Origin: Pythium myriotylum | Lineage: Eukaryota > Oomycota > Peronosporomycetes > Pythiales > Pythiaceae | Length of the DNA stretch: 64,000 nucleotides | Reading direction: 5' to 3' | Assembly: GCA_023091665.1 (NCBI GenBank) | Contig: JALJCQ010000017.1 | Coordinates: forward strand, 1,240,001 to 1,304,000 | Part shown: positions 30,762-39,764 of the stretch, one piece after another | Layout of the letters: every line of letters begins with the position of its first letter | How positions within the stretch are numbered: the stretch's first letter is position 1 | The notes under the pieces: model-generated | The model's input: only the letters and a program-made list of their open reading frames with translations | Told to the model about the DNA's origin: nothing | Databases searched by the model: none | Position numbers and translations under genes: made by a program

Positions 30762-31661
30762 ATGCCCGATGTCGCGTACACACCGAGAGATGCTGGCAAA
30801 AACCTATCAGCTCAGCAAACTTGGACGTTTCGTGGCGAATCGTTTGCGCCATCATCTGTAGTTGAAATTGATGAACTTGCTGGTGAAGGTTCCCAACGCC
30901 GAGCACTCGATCGAAAGATGCGAAATGAATATTTCCAACACAGTGTTCAATTGGAATGGCTGATCGACCCACGCCCGAACTATCAGATTATGTTCGAGTA
31001 CAAGATCAATACTGAAGGAAAAGTGGATTGTGATGGTGTTACTAGGTGGAGAGATCTCGATGGCGGTGATGTGCTTCCAGGTTTCTCTCTGAACAAGACA
31101 GATTTGGAGATGGTATTGAATCAGGATCCAGGATCGTCATCGGAAGACGAGGTTCATCTGCAATGCCCGTATCCGCGGTGCAGGAAACGATTCAGATCTC
31201 CTGGTGCATGGACTGCCCATGCTGAATGGCACCGTGCCTCTAGCTTCTGTGAAAGATGGAAAACACGTACGAAGAGAAGAAAAAGAGCTAGCCTCGTGTA
31301 CGCGCGGTCCTTCCGTTCAGCACCAGCAACAGAGCCTAAGCCAGAGCCACCGCCCACGCAACCGAATCGCGAATACGTTTTGAATGCGACTCTTCCAGGA
31401 AACTCATCTCGTCCCTCACCAAAAGTCGCACGGATGGATGGAGATCCATCATGTGCCACTACGAGAGACGAGCTACGAGCCATGACCCAACGAGCTACAA
31501 GCCAACGAACTACGAGCCACCGAGTGGATCCGCAAAATTCCTCGTGCTGGCCACCATTCCCGAACTTGCCTCGCACAGCACAAGCACCACCACCCCCATT
31601 TGCCTACCTTCACGCACCAACGTTCCACCATGTGCATGACTCGCCCATTCGACCAGTATGA
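30762..31661 (+). CDS. Uma2-like (DUF820) PD-(D/E)xK domain fused to a C2H2 zinc finger
   Basis: 299 residues from the ATG at 30762, possibly 5'-incomplete. Residues 1-120 match the second half of the Uma2 nuclease-like fold: MPDVAY (metal Asp3), SSVVEIDELAGEGSQ (Glu35), ALDRKMRNEYFQ (Lys52), LEWLIDPRP and GGDVLPGFSL. The three PD-(D/E)xK residues are thus present. A canonical zinc finger follows at 135-157 (CPYPRC...AHAEWH; C-x4-C-x12-H-x3-H), then a basic segment (RTKRRKR) that could be a nuclear signal, and a Pro-rich tail. The N-terminal strand and helix of the fold are missing from the ATG-initiated frame but may lie in an upstream exon (see the region before this gene). Uma2 proteins are mostly bacterial, abundant in cyanobacteria. 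Function here is unknown; nuclear DNA binding or cleavage is a guess. Confidence 0.7.
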   Translation: MPDVAYTPRDAGKNLSAQQTWTFRGESFAPSSVVEIDELAGEGSQRRALDRKMRNEYFQHSVQLEWLIDPRPNYQIMFEYKINTEGKVDCDGVTRWRDLDGGDVLPGFSLNKTDLEMVLNQDPGSSSEDEVHLQCPYPRCRKRFRSPGAWTAHAEWHRASSFCERWKTRTKRRKRASLVYARSFRSAPATEPKPEPPPTQPNREYVLNATLPGNSSRPSPKVARMDGDPSCATTRDELRAMTQRATSQRTTSHRVDPQNSSCWPPFPNLPRTAQAPPPPFAYLHAPTFHHVHDSPIRPV

Positions 31662-31785
31662 ACCGACTGACAGCTAGGGATACACAGTGACACCCGGACT
31701 CTGGTCAATGCTACGTTTTTTTTTACTCTCTCCACAACTGAAGACGGTCGCTTGACTGATGCGTTCTCTGTTCTCTCTATAGACC

Positions 31786-32477
31786 CTACAGGCGAGTGAC
31801 CTCCCAATCCTGGACGGTGCGCTCGAGTGCGTCTTCCGGGGCCGTATCGAACGGGCCAGTCTCTGTGAAGCATAGGGACCAAAATCAGCTCTCAACTCCT
31901 GCAATCATCAAGCTCGGAGCACGCACCTGTTCGTCGTGGAGTGTGGCGCTCCTTGAGCACTTCGGGCTTGGGGATGATCGTGCCCGTTTTCTTGGACACA
32001 CGGACCTTCTCGCCATCATCCGTGAAGCGGATCGCGACACGCGTGGGCTTACCTACCGATGGGTCCACAAGGTTCACGTTGCTGTAGTGCACGGGTCCTG
32101 GGGCCAAGTAGGAGCGGCCGGGCGCGGCCGGCGTCGACTTGACGTAGCGGTTGTGCTGTTCCACGCCATGTCAGTCGCGGGGTCGTTTGCGCAGATGCCT
32201 CGCGCTGCCACGCACCATGTTGATGTTCTCAACGATGACCTTGTTCTTGTCACGGATCACCTGGACGACATTTCCCTGCTTGCCCTTGTGAGGACCATTG
32301 ATGATCTCGACCTGCGCGCCATTCGTCCCGTCAGTCAACGCGATCTCGACGACCCACTATGCTGAAGATGCTCCGTACCAGGTCGCCGCGGTAGATGTGC
32401 CAGTTCTTGATGAGCTCGATGGCCTTGGTCTTTCGTCGCGGCCCCTGGAGGAACGCCAACGGGATGCGTTGCGCCAT
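31786..32477 (-). CDS. MRPL24: Mitochondrial ribosomal protein uL24m (MRPL24)
   Basis: Four exons on the minus strand: 32477-32379, 32311-32216, 32155-31927 and 31862-31786. Introns are 67, 60 and 64 nt and all phases agree; 166 residues. It is a large-subunit protein of the mitochondrial ribosome. The KOW motif is rebuilt across the first splice: HIYRGDL joined to [20 protein letters not shown]. Exon 3 gives [44 protein letters not shown] and TIIPKPE, as in metazoan MRPL24. Exon 4 gives [15 protein letters not shown], matching the conserved DTSVEDALERT end. The N-terminus is short and basic ([16 protein letters not shown]) and may serve as the import signal. Four exons in under 700 bases is intron-dense for this window. 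Confidence 0.95.
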
Positions 32478-33493
32478 GGCGATGACTTGGAGCAATCGCT
32501 TCCACCCAGCCACAACTTGCCACCAACAGACCTGCGGGTCGCAATAAAACCCTAAAAACCTAGCGGTTAGTACTGAGCCAAGCCAATACTAAAGAGATAA
32601 AATGTGCGCCGAATGTAACTACCACTTGAGCAACATTCGTTGACAAGTTGAAGCGAGGACGTGCACTGGTTGATCAGCTTGGTGCAAACGATCGGACGGG
32701 TCGCTGCATATACGTCGGATAGGGGCAAGTGGCGCGCCTAGGGGCTTCAAGCAGAGATATTTGCCCTCGGTTGCCTTGACCCGCAGCTCTGCACCCTTTT
32801 GTTAAGAAACTAGCTAGAATCGCTCGAGAGCCTCAGCCATTTTGTCAGCACTGGAGCTGAGAACGCAAACGTCTCGCACGCCAAAAGCATGTCACACTCA
32901 AATAGGCGTTTGGTGGGTTGGAGTGTGCGGGGTGGATGTCTCTTTCAGCAGCAAGCGTGATGGCCGACCAACACAAAATATTCGATGTAGGTAACCCAAC
33001 GAAGTTCTCATCGCATGCATTGATGTACGACAAGCTGAAGAGACACGACGCCACTTACTTCTCGTAGCATATCTGGGCTACTCCAATCATGGAGGTAATG
33101 GCATTTGCCGTCGCCCGCAGTTCTTTTACAAGCAGTGCATGGCAGAAAACAATAAGAACTAACGAGAGTTAAGACGAATGAGTTTGGTGTATGACGGAGC
33201 CGCTCGTCGAGGCCTGAGCCAAAACCTCCAGTGTTTCGCTGCAGCGATATCTCTCTACTACCACGCCTCTTGCTCGGAAGGTCTCATGAGACCGCAAGCC
33301 TCGGTCGAAGCGTAATGTTCGGGTCCCGCTGCAAATTCTGATTCGATTCCAAGTTCGACGAATATGGGTGGGTTCGCATATGCGGGTTGGAAACTGAAAT
33401 GGGTTCAAGACCCGGACCTCCTGGGATCGGAGAGCCACCAGAACCTTCGTGCACGGGAGTGAGAAGCGAAGCCCAAGGGGGAAGAAGCAGAAG
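32478..33493. other. Intergenic, about 1 kb
   Basis: 1016 bases between the divergent uL24m and eIF2-beta genes. It contains one short ATG frame of 35 codons at 32960-33067 with fairly coding-like composition (FDVGNPTKFSSHALMYDKLK) but no support. I also looked for tRNA arms around 33390-33425 (GGGTTCAAGACCC) and found no foldable cloverleaf. Promoters of both genes should be here. Confidence 0.5.
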
Positions 33494-34288
33494 ATGGCGG
33501 ACGTCGCGGAGAAGATCGAGAAGGCGGAGAGCGAGGCGGTGGCGCCGCCGCCGGCGCCCGAGGACGTGGCCGCGCTCTTCGACTTGAGCAAGAAGAAGAA
33601 GAAGAAGAAGGTCAAGAAGGAGAAGAAGGAGGGCGACGACGAGGAAGCCGAGGGCGCTGACGGAGCTGACGAGGCCGGCGCCGCCGCGACCGTCGTGACT
33701 GGCGCCGGCGGCGTGCTCGTGCAGGACGCCGCGACGTACTCGTACAAGGACGAGCTTCTGGCGCGTATCATGTCCAAGCTCCACGAGAACAACCCGGAGC
33801 TCTCGGATCGCAAGCGTCACACGATGAAGCCGCCGCAGGTGATGCGAGGTACGCTCCAGAATGGAAGGTTGATGGGCTGGTTAGTGGTGGTGGACTGATT
33901 GGCGTGTATCTTCATTGCAGTGGGTACGAAGAAGACTCTGTGGGTCAACTTCCCCGAGATCTGTCAGATGATGAACCGTAACCCGGAGCACGTGCTCCAG
34001 TTCACGCTCGCCGAACTTGGTACTGAAGGCTCGATCGACGGCAGCCAGCGTCTCGTGATTCGTGGTCGCTTCGTGCCCAAGTACATTGAGTCGCTGCTTC
34101 GTAAGTACATTACGGAATACGTGACGTGCCAGATGTGCCGCTCGCCCAACACCACGTTGACGCGTGACAGCGTCAGTCGACTATACTTTGTGCACTGCCA
34201 AGAGTGCGGTTCGTCGCGTTCCGTGTCTGCAATTCGTACCGGTTTCCACGCTGCTACACGTGCCGACCGTAGAGCGGCTCGTAAGTAG
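33494..34288 (+). CDS. EIF2S2: Translation initiation factor eIF2 subunit beta
   Basis: Two exons, 33494-33848 and 33921-34288 (72-nt intron, phase 1); 240 residues, shorter than human (333) because the N-terminal tail has only one extended lysine block, residues about 34-51. That block (KKKKKKKVKKEKK) is the region that binds eIF5 and eIF2B. The conserved core follows: SYKDELLARIM, HTMKPPQVMR joined by the splice to VGTKKTLWVNFPEIC, then LAELGTEGSIDGSQRLVIRG and KYITEYVTC. The C-terminal zinc ribbon has CQMC and CQEC. With alpha and gamma it delivers initiator Met-tRNA to the 40S subunit; beta contacts the tRNA and promotes start-codon selection. Confidence 0.97.
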
Positions 34289-34464
34289 ACGAGGTGGCTC
34301 GGTCATCCAAGCCCCGCAGCACGACAACAGGCAGTTAGTAGATTTGATGAGCGCAGAGATTGTTCCGCGGCTCGGTGTGTCGCGGTGTGGTAACCAACAG
34401 ACAATACACAACAACAACAAAAATGACAAAGACTGCCAGGATTTGTCTACTGAGATTGCTTGCT

Positions 34465-36717
34465 TCATGCTCGCTTCTGTTTCTTGCTTGTACGGGCCTC
34501 TGACACTGAGCTGCGTTTGCTTGAGACTCCACCTCTGCGAGATATTGTGATGTGGCGGTCAAGACCCTCACCAACACTAATGTGGGCCAATCCGAGTCTC
34601 TCTGCACAGTCGTGAGCGAGCAATCGCTCGAAGCCGTTAAGGTTTGGGTCTAGATGTAGCACTTCATCGCTACCGCTGGCGTCGTAAGCCTCGATTTTCT
34701 TCACAAGTGAGTGCGAACTGCCGGTCGAAATGCCTACCTTCCGATCCTGATTTTGCGGTGGCGCAGAAGAACGTTTTGGTACTGCAGTCGGAGCGCCAGC
34801 AACACGCTGGTGCTTGGGTGGAGGGGCTTGGACGTCCTTTTCATCCTCGCTACTCTCGGAATCTGATGAGGAAGATGACTCAGTGGACTCTTTCCGCTTT
34901 TGAGCCAAACTCGGCGTTGACAGAGCTTTGGGTTTGGATCTCACATCCTTTGGCTCCACCTCCAGTTCAGACTCCGACTCCGACGAGATCTCTGTCACTA
35001 CTGGAGCCTTCGTGCGTGGCTTCGCAATTGCTGGAGGCGCAGATGTAGGAATCACTGGGCGTTCGTCTTCAAAGTCGTCGTCATCGCTGTCACTGGACTC
35101 GGAACTCGCAGTTTGGGGAGTAACAGTTTTTGCCGGCGCCGCGATTTTCTGCTTGACGGCAACCACAGCCGCCTTCACGATAGATTCCTTGACATCCTCA
35201 ACGCTGTCGTCTTCATCTGCATCTTCTTGGTCATCCTCATCCGACGATTCCGAATCACTCGATAATTCATACTTTGGAACACTCTCGACGTAACCACCCG
35301 ACGCAGCAACCAGAGTAGCTGGAGCAGGGGAGCCTTCGTCATCGTCTTCACTCTCGGAGCTTGACTCGTCCAGCTGTACAATGGACTGGTGCGGCACCGA
35401 TCCATTACGCCCTTCATCTTCGTCATCTGACGAATCTGAATCACTCGGCAGATCGAATTGCGGTACGCTATCGACGTAGTCGGACACAGCCTTCGTTGTC
35501 GACGATGGGGCTGGTGTAGCTCTTGCGTTAGTTTTCTCCTCACTTGCCTTCCTTGACTCGGCCACTGGTGCAGCTCCCAACGTAGTCCGCTTGTGCTTTC
35601 GAAGACTTTTGAACTGATGCACGGACGCGTCACACGACTCACAATAAAACACTTCGCAATCTTCACACTGCACTACCGAAGCTGCTTTATCGCATTCACC
35701 ACACACAGGACGGGCGACGAGAGTGGGAAGTGGCTCCTGGGTGTGGCTTCGCATCACTTTGGGGCGGTGGACAAGTGTCTTGCACTCATCGCAGTACTTG
35801 ACGTTGTCACAAGCCTCACAAATCCATGTGGCAGCATTGGGTTTCTCGCACTCGATGCATGTCCTGTCAGTATCGTGAGCCGCTGCTGGTGTCTGCTCAG
35901 CGCGCTGTTTCTTGGTGCCACTACTCTTTGCAGCGGTCGGTTTCTCACTAGTCTTGGCGCTTTTCGTCGTTGACGCTTCCTTGACTTCGTGAATGTACGC
36001 ACACTGATCGCCTCGAGCACAACGACCGGCAGCGAAGAACGAGCACATCGTCGTCTTGCTCGCTGGAGGTTGTGGGGGTCGATCTGTGTGGAGGAACGCG
36101 CATCCGTCACCTTTCGTACATCGGCCAGCCGCATAAAAGGAGCATTGAGCGGGGATACTGGCTGGGGTGGGCGGAGGAAGCGCACCGGCGCCAAGCACAT
36201 GCGCAAAGCGACAATTACCTCCTTGGGCACAGTTGCCTTTCGCGAAGTTACGGCAGATCGCGTGCTTCGGAATGCCGCTGATATCGTCTCCTTCCGAGTG
36301 CTGTGCTGTGACAGCGGTTGATGGCACAGCTGTCTTCTTGGTCTTTGCGGATGGAACAGGAGTCGGCGCGACACCATCCGTCGGATGCCAATACTTGCAC
36401 TTGTCGCCCTTCTTGCACTTGCCTTCCTGGAATCCTCGGCATGGCCGCGTAGTCTTGGTAAACGCGCGCACGTGCTGCGCTGAGATGGCTTTGCCCTGCA
36501 CGACCGCGCCGTTGAGCGCGGCGGCGGCGCGCTGTGCCGCTCGCGTGGACGTGAAGACAACGTGCGCGCCGCCGAGCGCATCGAGCTTGACGCGCAGCAG
36601 CTTCCCGTGAGCACCGAACATGGTGCTGAGCGTGGCCTCGTCCACCGATGCGGCTAGGCCCTTGACCGCGACGGCCGTCTCCTTGGGCTCCGCCGGCGGG
36701 GTCTTAGCGTCCGTCAT
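34465..36717 (-). CDS. RRM / CCCH zinc finger / B-box / R3H RNA-binding protein
   Basis: 750 residues. Domains in order: an RRM at about 14-90 (VAVKGLAASVDEATLSTMFG, AHVVFTSTRAA); four CCCH fingers at about 93-250 (CRGFQEGKCKKGDKCKYWH, CRNFAKGNCAQGGNCRFAH, CSFYAAGRCTKGDGCAFLH, CSFFAAGRCARGDQCAYIH); two B-box-type zinc fingers at about 290-380 (CIECEKPNAATWICEACDN, CGECDKAASVVQCEDCEVF); a long Ser/Asp/Glu-rich acidic region (about 420-640); and a C-terminal R3H domain near 695-730 (FERLLAHDCAERLGLAH then EGLDRHITISRR). CCCH, RRM and R3H all bind single-stranded nucleic acid, so an mRNA-regulatory role is likely. I know no named protein with this exact architecture. Convergent with eIF2-beta (176 bases) and divergent from the TFIIIC subunit gene (146 bases). 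Confidence 0.85.
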   Translation of the reverse strand: MTDAKTPPAEPKETAVAVKGLAASVDEATLSTMFGAHGKLLRVKLDALGGAHVVFTSTRAAQRAAAALNGAVVQGKAISAQHVRAFTKTTRPCRGFQEGKCKKGDKCKYWHPTDGVAPTPVPSAKTKKTAVPSTAVTAQHSEGDDISGIPKHAICRNFAKGNCAQGGNCRFAHVLGAGALPPPTPASIPAQCSFYAAGRCTKGDGCAFLHTDRPPQPPASKTTMCSFFAAGRCARGDQCAYIHEVKEASTTKSAKTSEKPTAAKSSGTKKQRAEQTPAAAHDTDRTCIECEKPNAATWICEACDNVKYCDECKTLVHRPKVMRSHTQEPLPTLVARPVCGECDKAASVVQCEDCEVFYCESCDASVHQFKSLRKHKRTTLGAAPVAESRKASEEKTNARATPAPSSTTKAVSDYVDSVPQFDLPSDSDSSDDEDEGRNGSVPHQSIVQLDESSSESEDDDEGSPAPATLVAASGGYVESVPKYELSSDSESSDEDDQEDADEDDSVEDVKESIVKAAVVAVKQKIAAPAKTVTPQTASSESSDSDDDDFEDERPVIPTSAPPAIAKPRTKAPVVTEISSESESELEVEPKDVRSKPKALSTPSLAQKRKESTESSSSSDSESSEDEKDVQAPPPKHQRVAGAPTAVPKRSSAPPQNQDRKVGISTGSSHSLVKKIEAYDASGSDEVLHLDPNLNGFERLLAHDCAERLGLAHISVGEGLDRHITISRRGGVSSKRSSVSEARTSKKQKRA

Positions 36718-36863
36718 GCTGGAGCTGCTCGTGGGATCTGACTGTTGGAACCAACCGAAGCGATGGCGGCGATTATGGACATCAAGTATGTGGTTTCGGA
36801 GGTTTCGTATGTTCCAACGGAGGATGAGTGGCTTGAGGAGCCACAGAGGAAACTTGCTCGGTC

Positions 36864-37528
36864 ATGGCCCGACGGCACGGAGCAGCCAAGCGCAAGGCCG
36901 AGGCCGACGACGCGGCAGCGAACTCGAGCTGTGCGGATGGACAGCTACTGTCGAGCGAGTTGAGCGAGGCGACGCGGACAGAGTCGGGGCAGGAAGCTCC
37001 TCGGGAGGCGCAGGAAGCGCTCGCAGACTCGAACAGCGACGACTCTGGTCGAGGCACTGCTGATGGCGATATCGTGAGCGACGACTCGGCTTCGGTGGCG
37101 AGTGCAGAGGATGTGGTCGGCGATGAGGGCTCCACGCACAGCCAGCAGAAGGAAGACGGTGGCGACGAGAGCGAAGAAGACGATGACGAAGAAGAGGAGA
37201 TCCTGGTCGTTATGGAACTTGCCGACTTCAAGAACCACCCTATCCTAGATGATTGCAAGTCCATCACGATCGAGGTGCGAGGGGATGCTCGTTCCGGCGT
37301 GATCATGCGAATGAAATGACTTTGTGTATGATTGATTTTCAGGGAATTGACACTGCAAGCCCTATGCTGCACATAGGCGAGTACTCACTGCATGGACAGC
37401 TCGAGGAGACCGTTGGGACTCACTACTTCTACGATACGAAGAATCGTACCGAGGCAAACGAATATCGGTTCATAGGCCAGACCACCAAAAAGATCAAGTT
37501 CACCATTGCTCCACCAGAGGAATTTTAG
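36864..37528 (+). CDS. TFIIIC subunit 6 (GTF3C6/tau55-type)
   Basis: Two exons, 36864-37274 and 37343-37528 (68-nt intron, phase 0); 198 residues. The N-terminal ~115 residues are acidic, Ser-rich and disordered. The conserved triple-barrel domain follows: EEILVVMELADFKNHPILDD, then across the splice SITIE to GIDTASPMLHIGEYSLHGQL, then EETVGTHYFYD. This pattern (VVVEL.., GIDTe.PiLqi.., G.YedtlGT) is the TFIIIC_sub6 signature. Role: part of the factor that binds A and B boxes of tRNA genes and recruits TFIIIB and RNA polymerase III. The unspliced frame would stop at 37319, inside the intron. The domain is short, so the family call is good but not certain. Confidence 0.82.
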
Positions 37529-37707
37529 TCCAGGGGCAACAATTGAGGCATACTCGTAGTCGTTCACAAATTCAATTTTGCACAGATTATCCAACACAAG
37601 TGTGAAGACCAGGAGTCCCTCCCAAGACTCGCGCTGAGCGAGGAAAGTAGCACCAGATCGTATCGGCCTCATATTGGATCATCTCACTTTATAGGTTCGA
37701 GGAGGCT

Positions 37708-38479
<772 letters not shown>

Positions 38480-38790
38480 GATGCTGTCGCTTTCCGTGTG
38501 CTCCCCTCACAGTCGTCCGTAACCTCACAGACCAGAGAAACCGATATGGGCCGGGTCGCTGCACCACCGAACTCGCGAGAGCCCGTCAAACCCGTTTTGG
38601 TGGTCCAATCAAGGTACCGGTATTCAACCGGGGTGGAGACCGGTAGTGCTGGAGCATGCGAACTTAGTGGTATATCGGTTCTAACAGAAACCAGTGTTTT
38701 GAGCGAATCACGAGGAGACATCCGCTGGTGGTCGGAGAGCTCCATTGGCCGCCTGCAATTGCTGCCAACTCGCGAGCGGCTGCGACAACG
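38480..38790. promoter_or_regulatory. Divergent promoter of NDUFS8 and RPA43
   Basis: 311 bases. CTCCATTGG at 38740-38748, 43 bases before the RPA43 ATG, is either an initiator-like site or an inverted CCAAT box. No gene is seen inside. Confidence 0.4.
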
Positions 38791-39674
38791 ATGGCGCCTA
38801 CCGACAGCCCGTTCGTGCTCTGCAAGGTGTGGCATGCAGTTCCAGCTACATCGAGAGGCTTGAGAGCTTGTGCTCAAATTACGTGTTGGCTCATAGGTCC
38901 GCCAGTCGATCAGTCTCCTGCCATGCCACATTGGCGAATCCCGCGTCGGCATCGACCAAGAGATGACCGCACAGCTGATGCAGTATTCGGATAAACTGGA
39001 AGGTGTGATTCTTTCATTCAGCAACGTCAAGCTCGAGCGCCCAGTCGGCGCGATCATGAACGAGCAGCCATACATCCATTGCAAAGTCATCGCGGATGCT
39101 CTCGTGTTCCGTCCCCGCGACGGTATGACGCTTGAGGGAGTCGTCAACAAGATCGGTAGCAACCATATCGGCATGCTCATTGCTGGTGTGTTCAATGGTT
39201 CGGTTGCTGCGTCTGAGCTGCCCAAGGGTTACGTGCACAACTACGCTCAGGATACCTGGTACGAGGGTCCCTTGCAAAGCGCTCGTGAACCTCATGTAGC
39301 TGACCTTTGAAAATAGGAACGGCGCCGATGGCTCATCAATCGCGATTGGCGATACGGTTGAAGTGAAAGTCGTTCGTGTCCATGTGGCCGGAGGTATGAT
39401 TGCAATCGAGGCATCCATGCGTCACACGAAGAAGCCGATTCGTCGCAAGTCCCTTGATCTATCCGCCCCGGTTGAAACGAAGAAGCCCAAGAAAGAAAAG
39501 AAAACCAAAGAGTCCAAGCGATCAGAGCCTGTAGAAGACGAACCAGTGCCATCGGCGGTGGTCACTAAAAAGCGAAAGAAGGACCGCAGTGAGCCAGTAG
39601 TCAAGGAAGAGCCGCCATCAGAGTCGGTCGAAGTCTCGAAAAAGAAGAAGTCGAAGAAGAGCAAGAAGGAATAA
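38791..39674 (+). CDS. RNA polymerase I subunit RPA43
   Basis: Three exons, 38791-38826, 38897-39258 and 39317-39674 (introns 70 and 58 nt, phases 0 and 2); 251 residues. The 12-codon first exon gives SPFVLCK, which joins VRQSISLLPCHIGE. The N-terminal RPB7/RPA43-type fold continues with YSDKLEGVILSFSNVKLE and FRPRDGMTLEGVVNKIGSNH, then IGMLIAGVFNGSV. The second splice joins QDTW to NGADGSSIAIGDTVEVKVV in the OB-fold part. The last ~75 residues are Lys/Glu-rich, ending KKKKSKKSKKE, as in other RPA43 proteins. In the nucleolus it forms the polymerase I stalk with RPA14 and binds the initiation factor Rrn3/TIF-IA. Another polymerase stalk subunit (RPB7, RPC8) is less likely because of the charged tail. 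Confidence 0.87.
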
Positions 39675-39764
39675 ACGCTGGATAGAGATGAGATGTATCT
39701 GACCCAATCAACTCTGTGAATGTATTTCGTCGGGTATTCCTCGATTAAATAGCCGCACGGCTTA

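Noticed and set aside
33380..33430. Possible tRNA T-arm (GGGTTCAAGACCC)
   Set aside because: The flanking bases do not form a 5-bp T stem, and no acceptor or anticodon arm can be placed.
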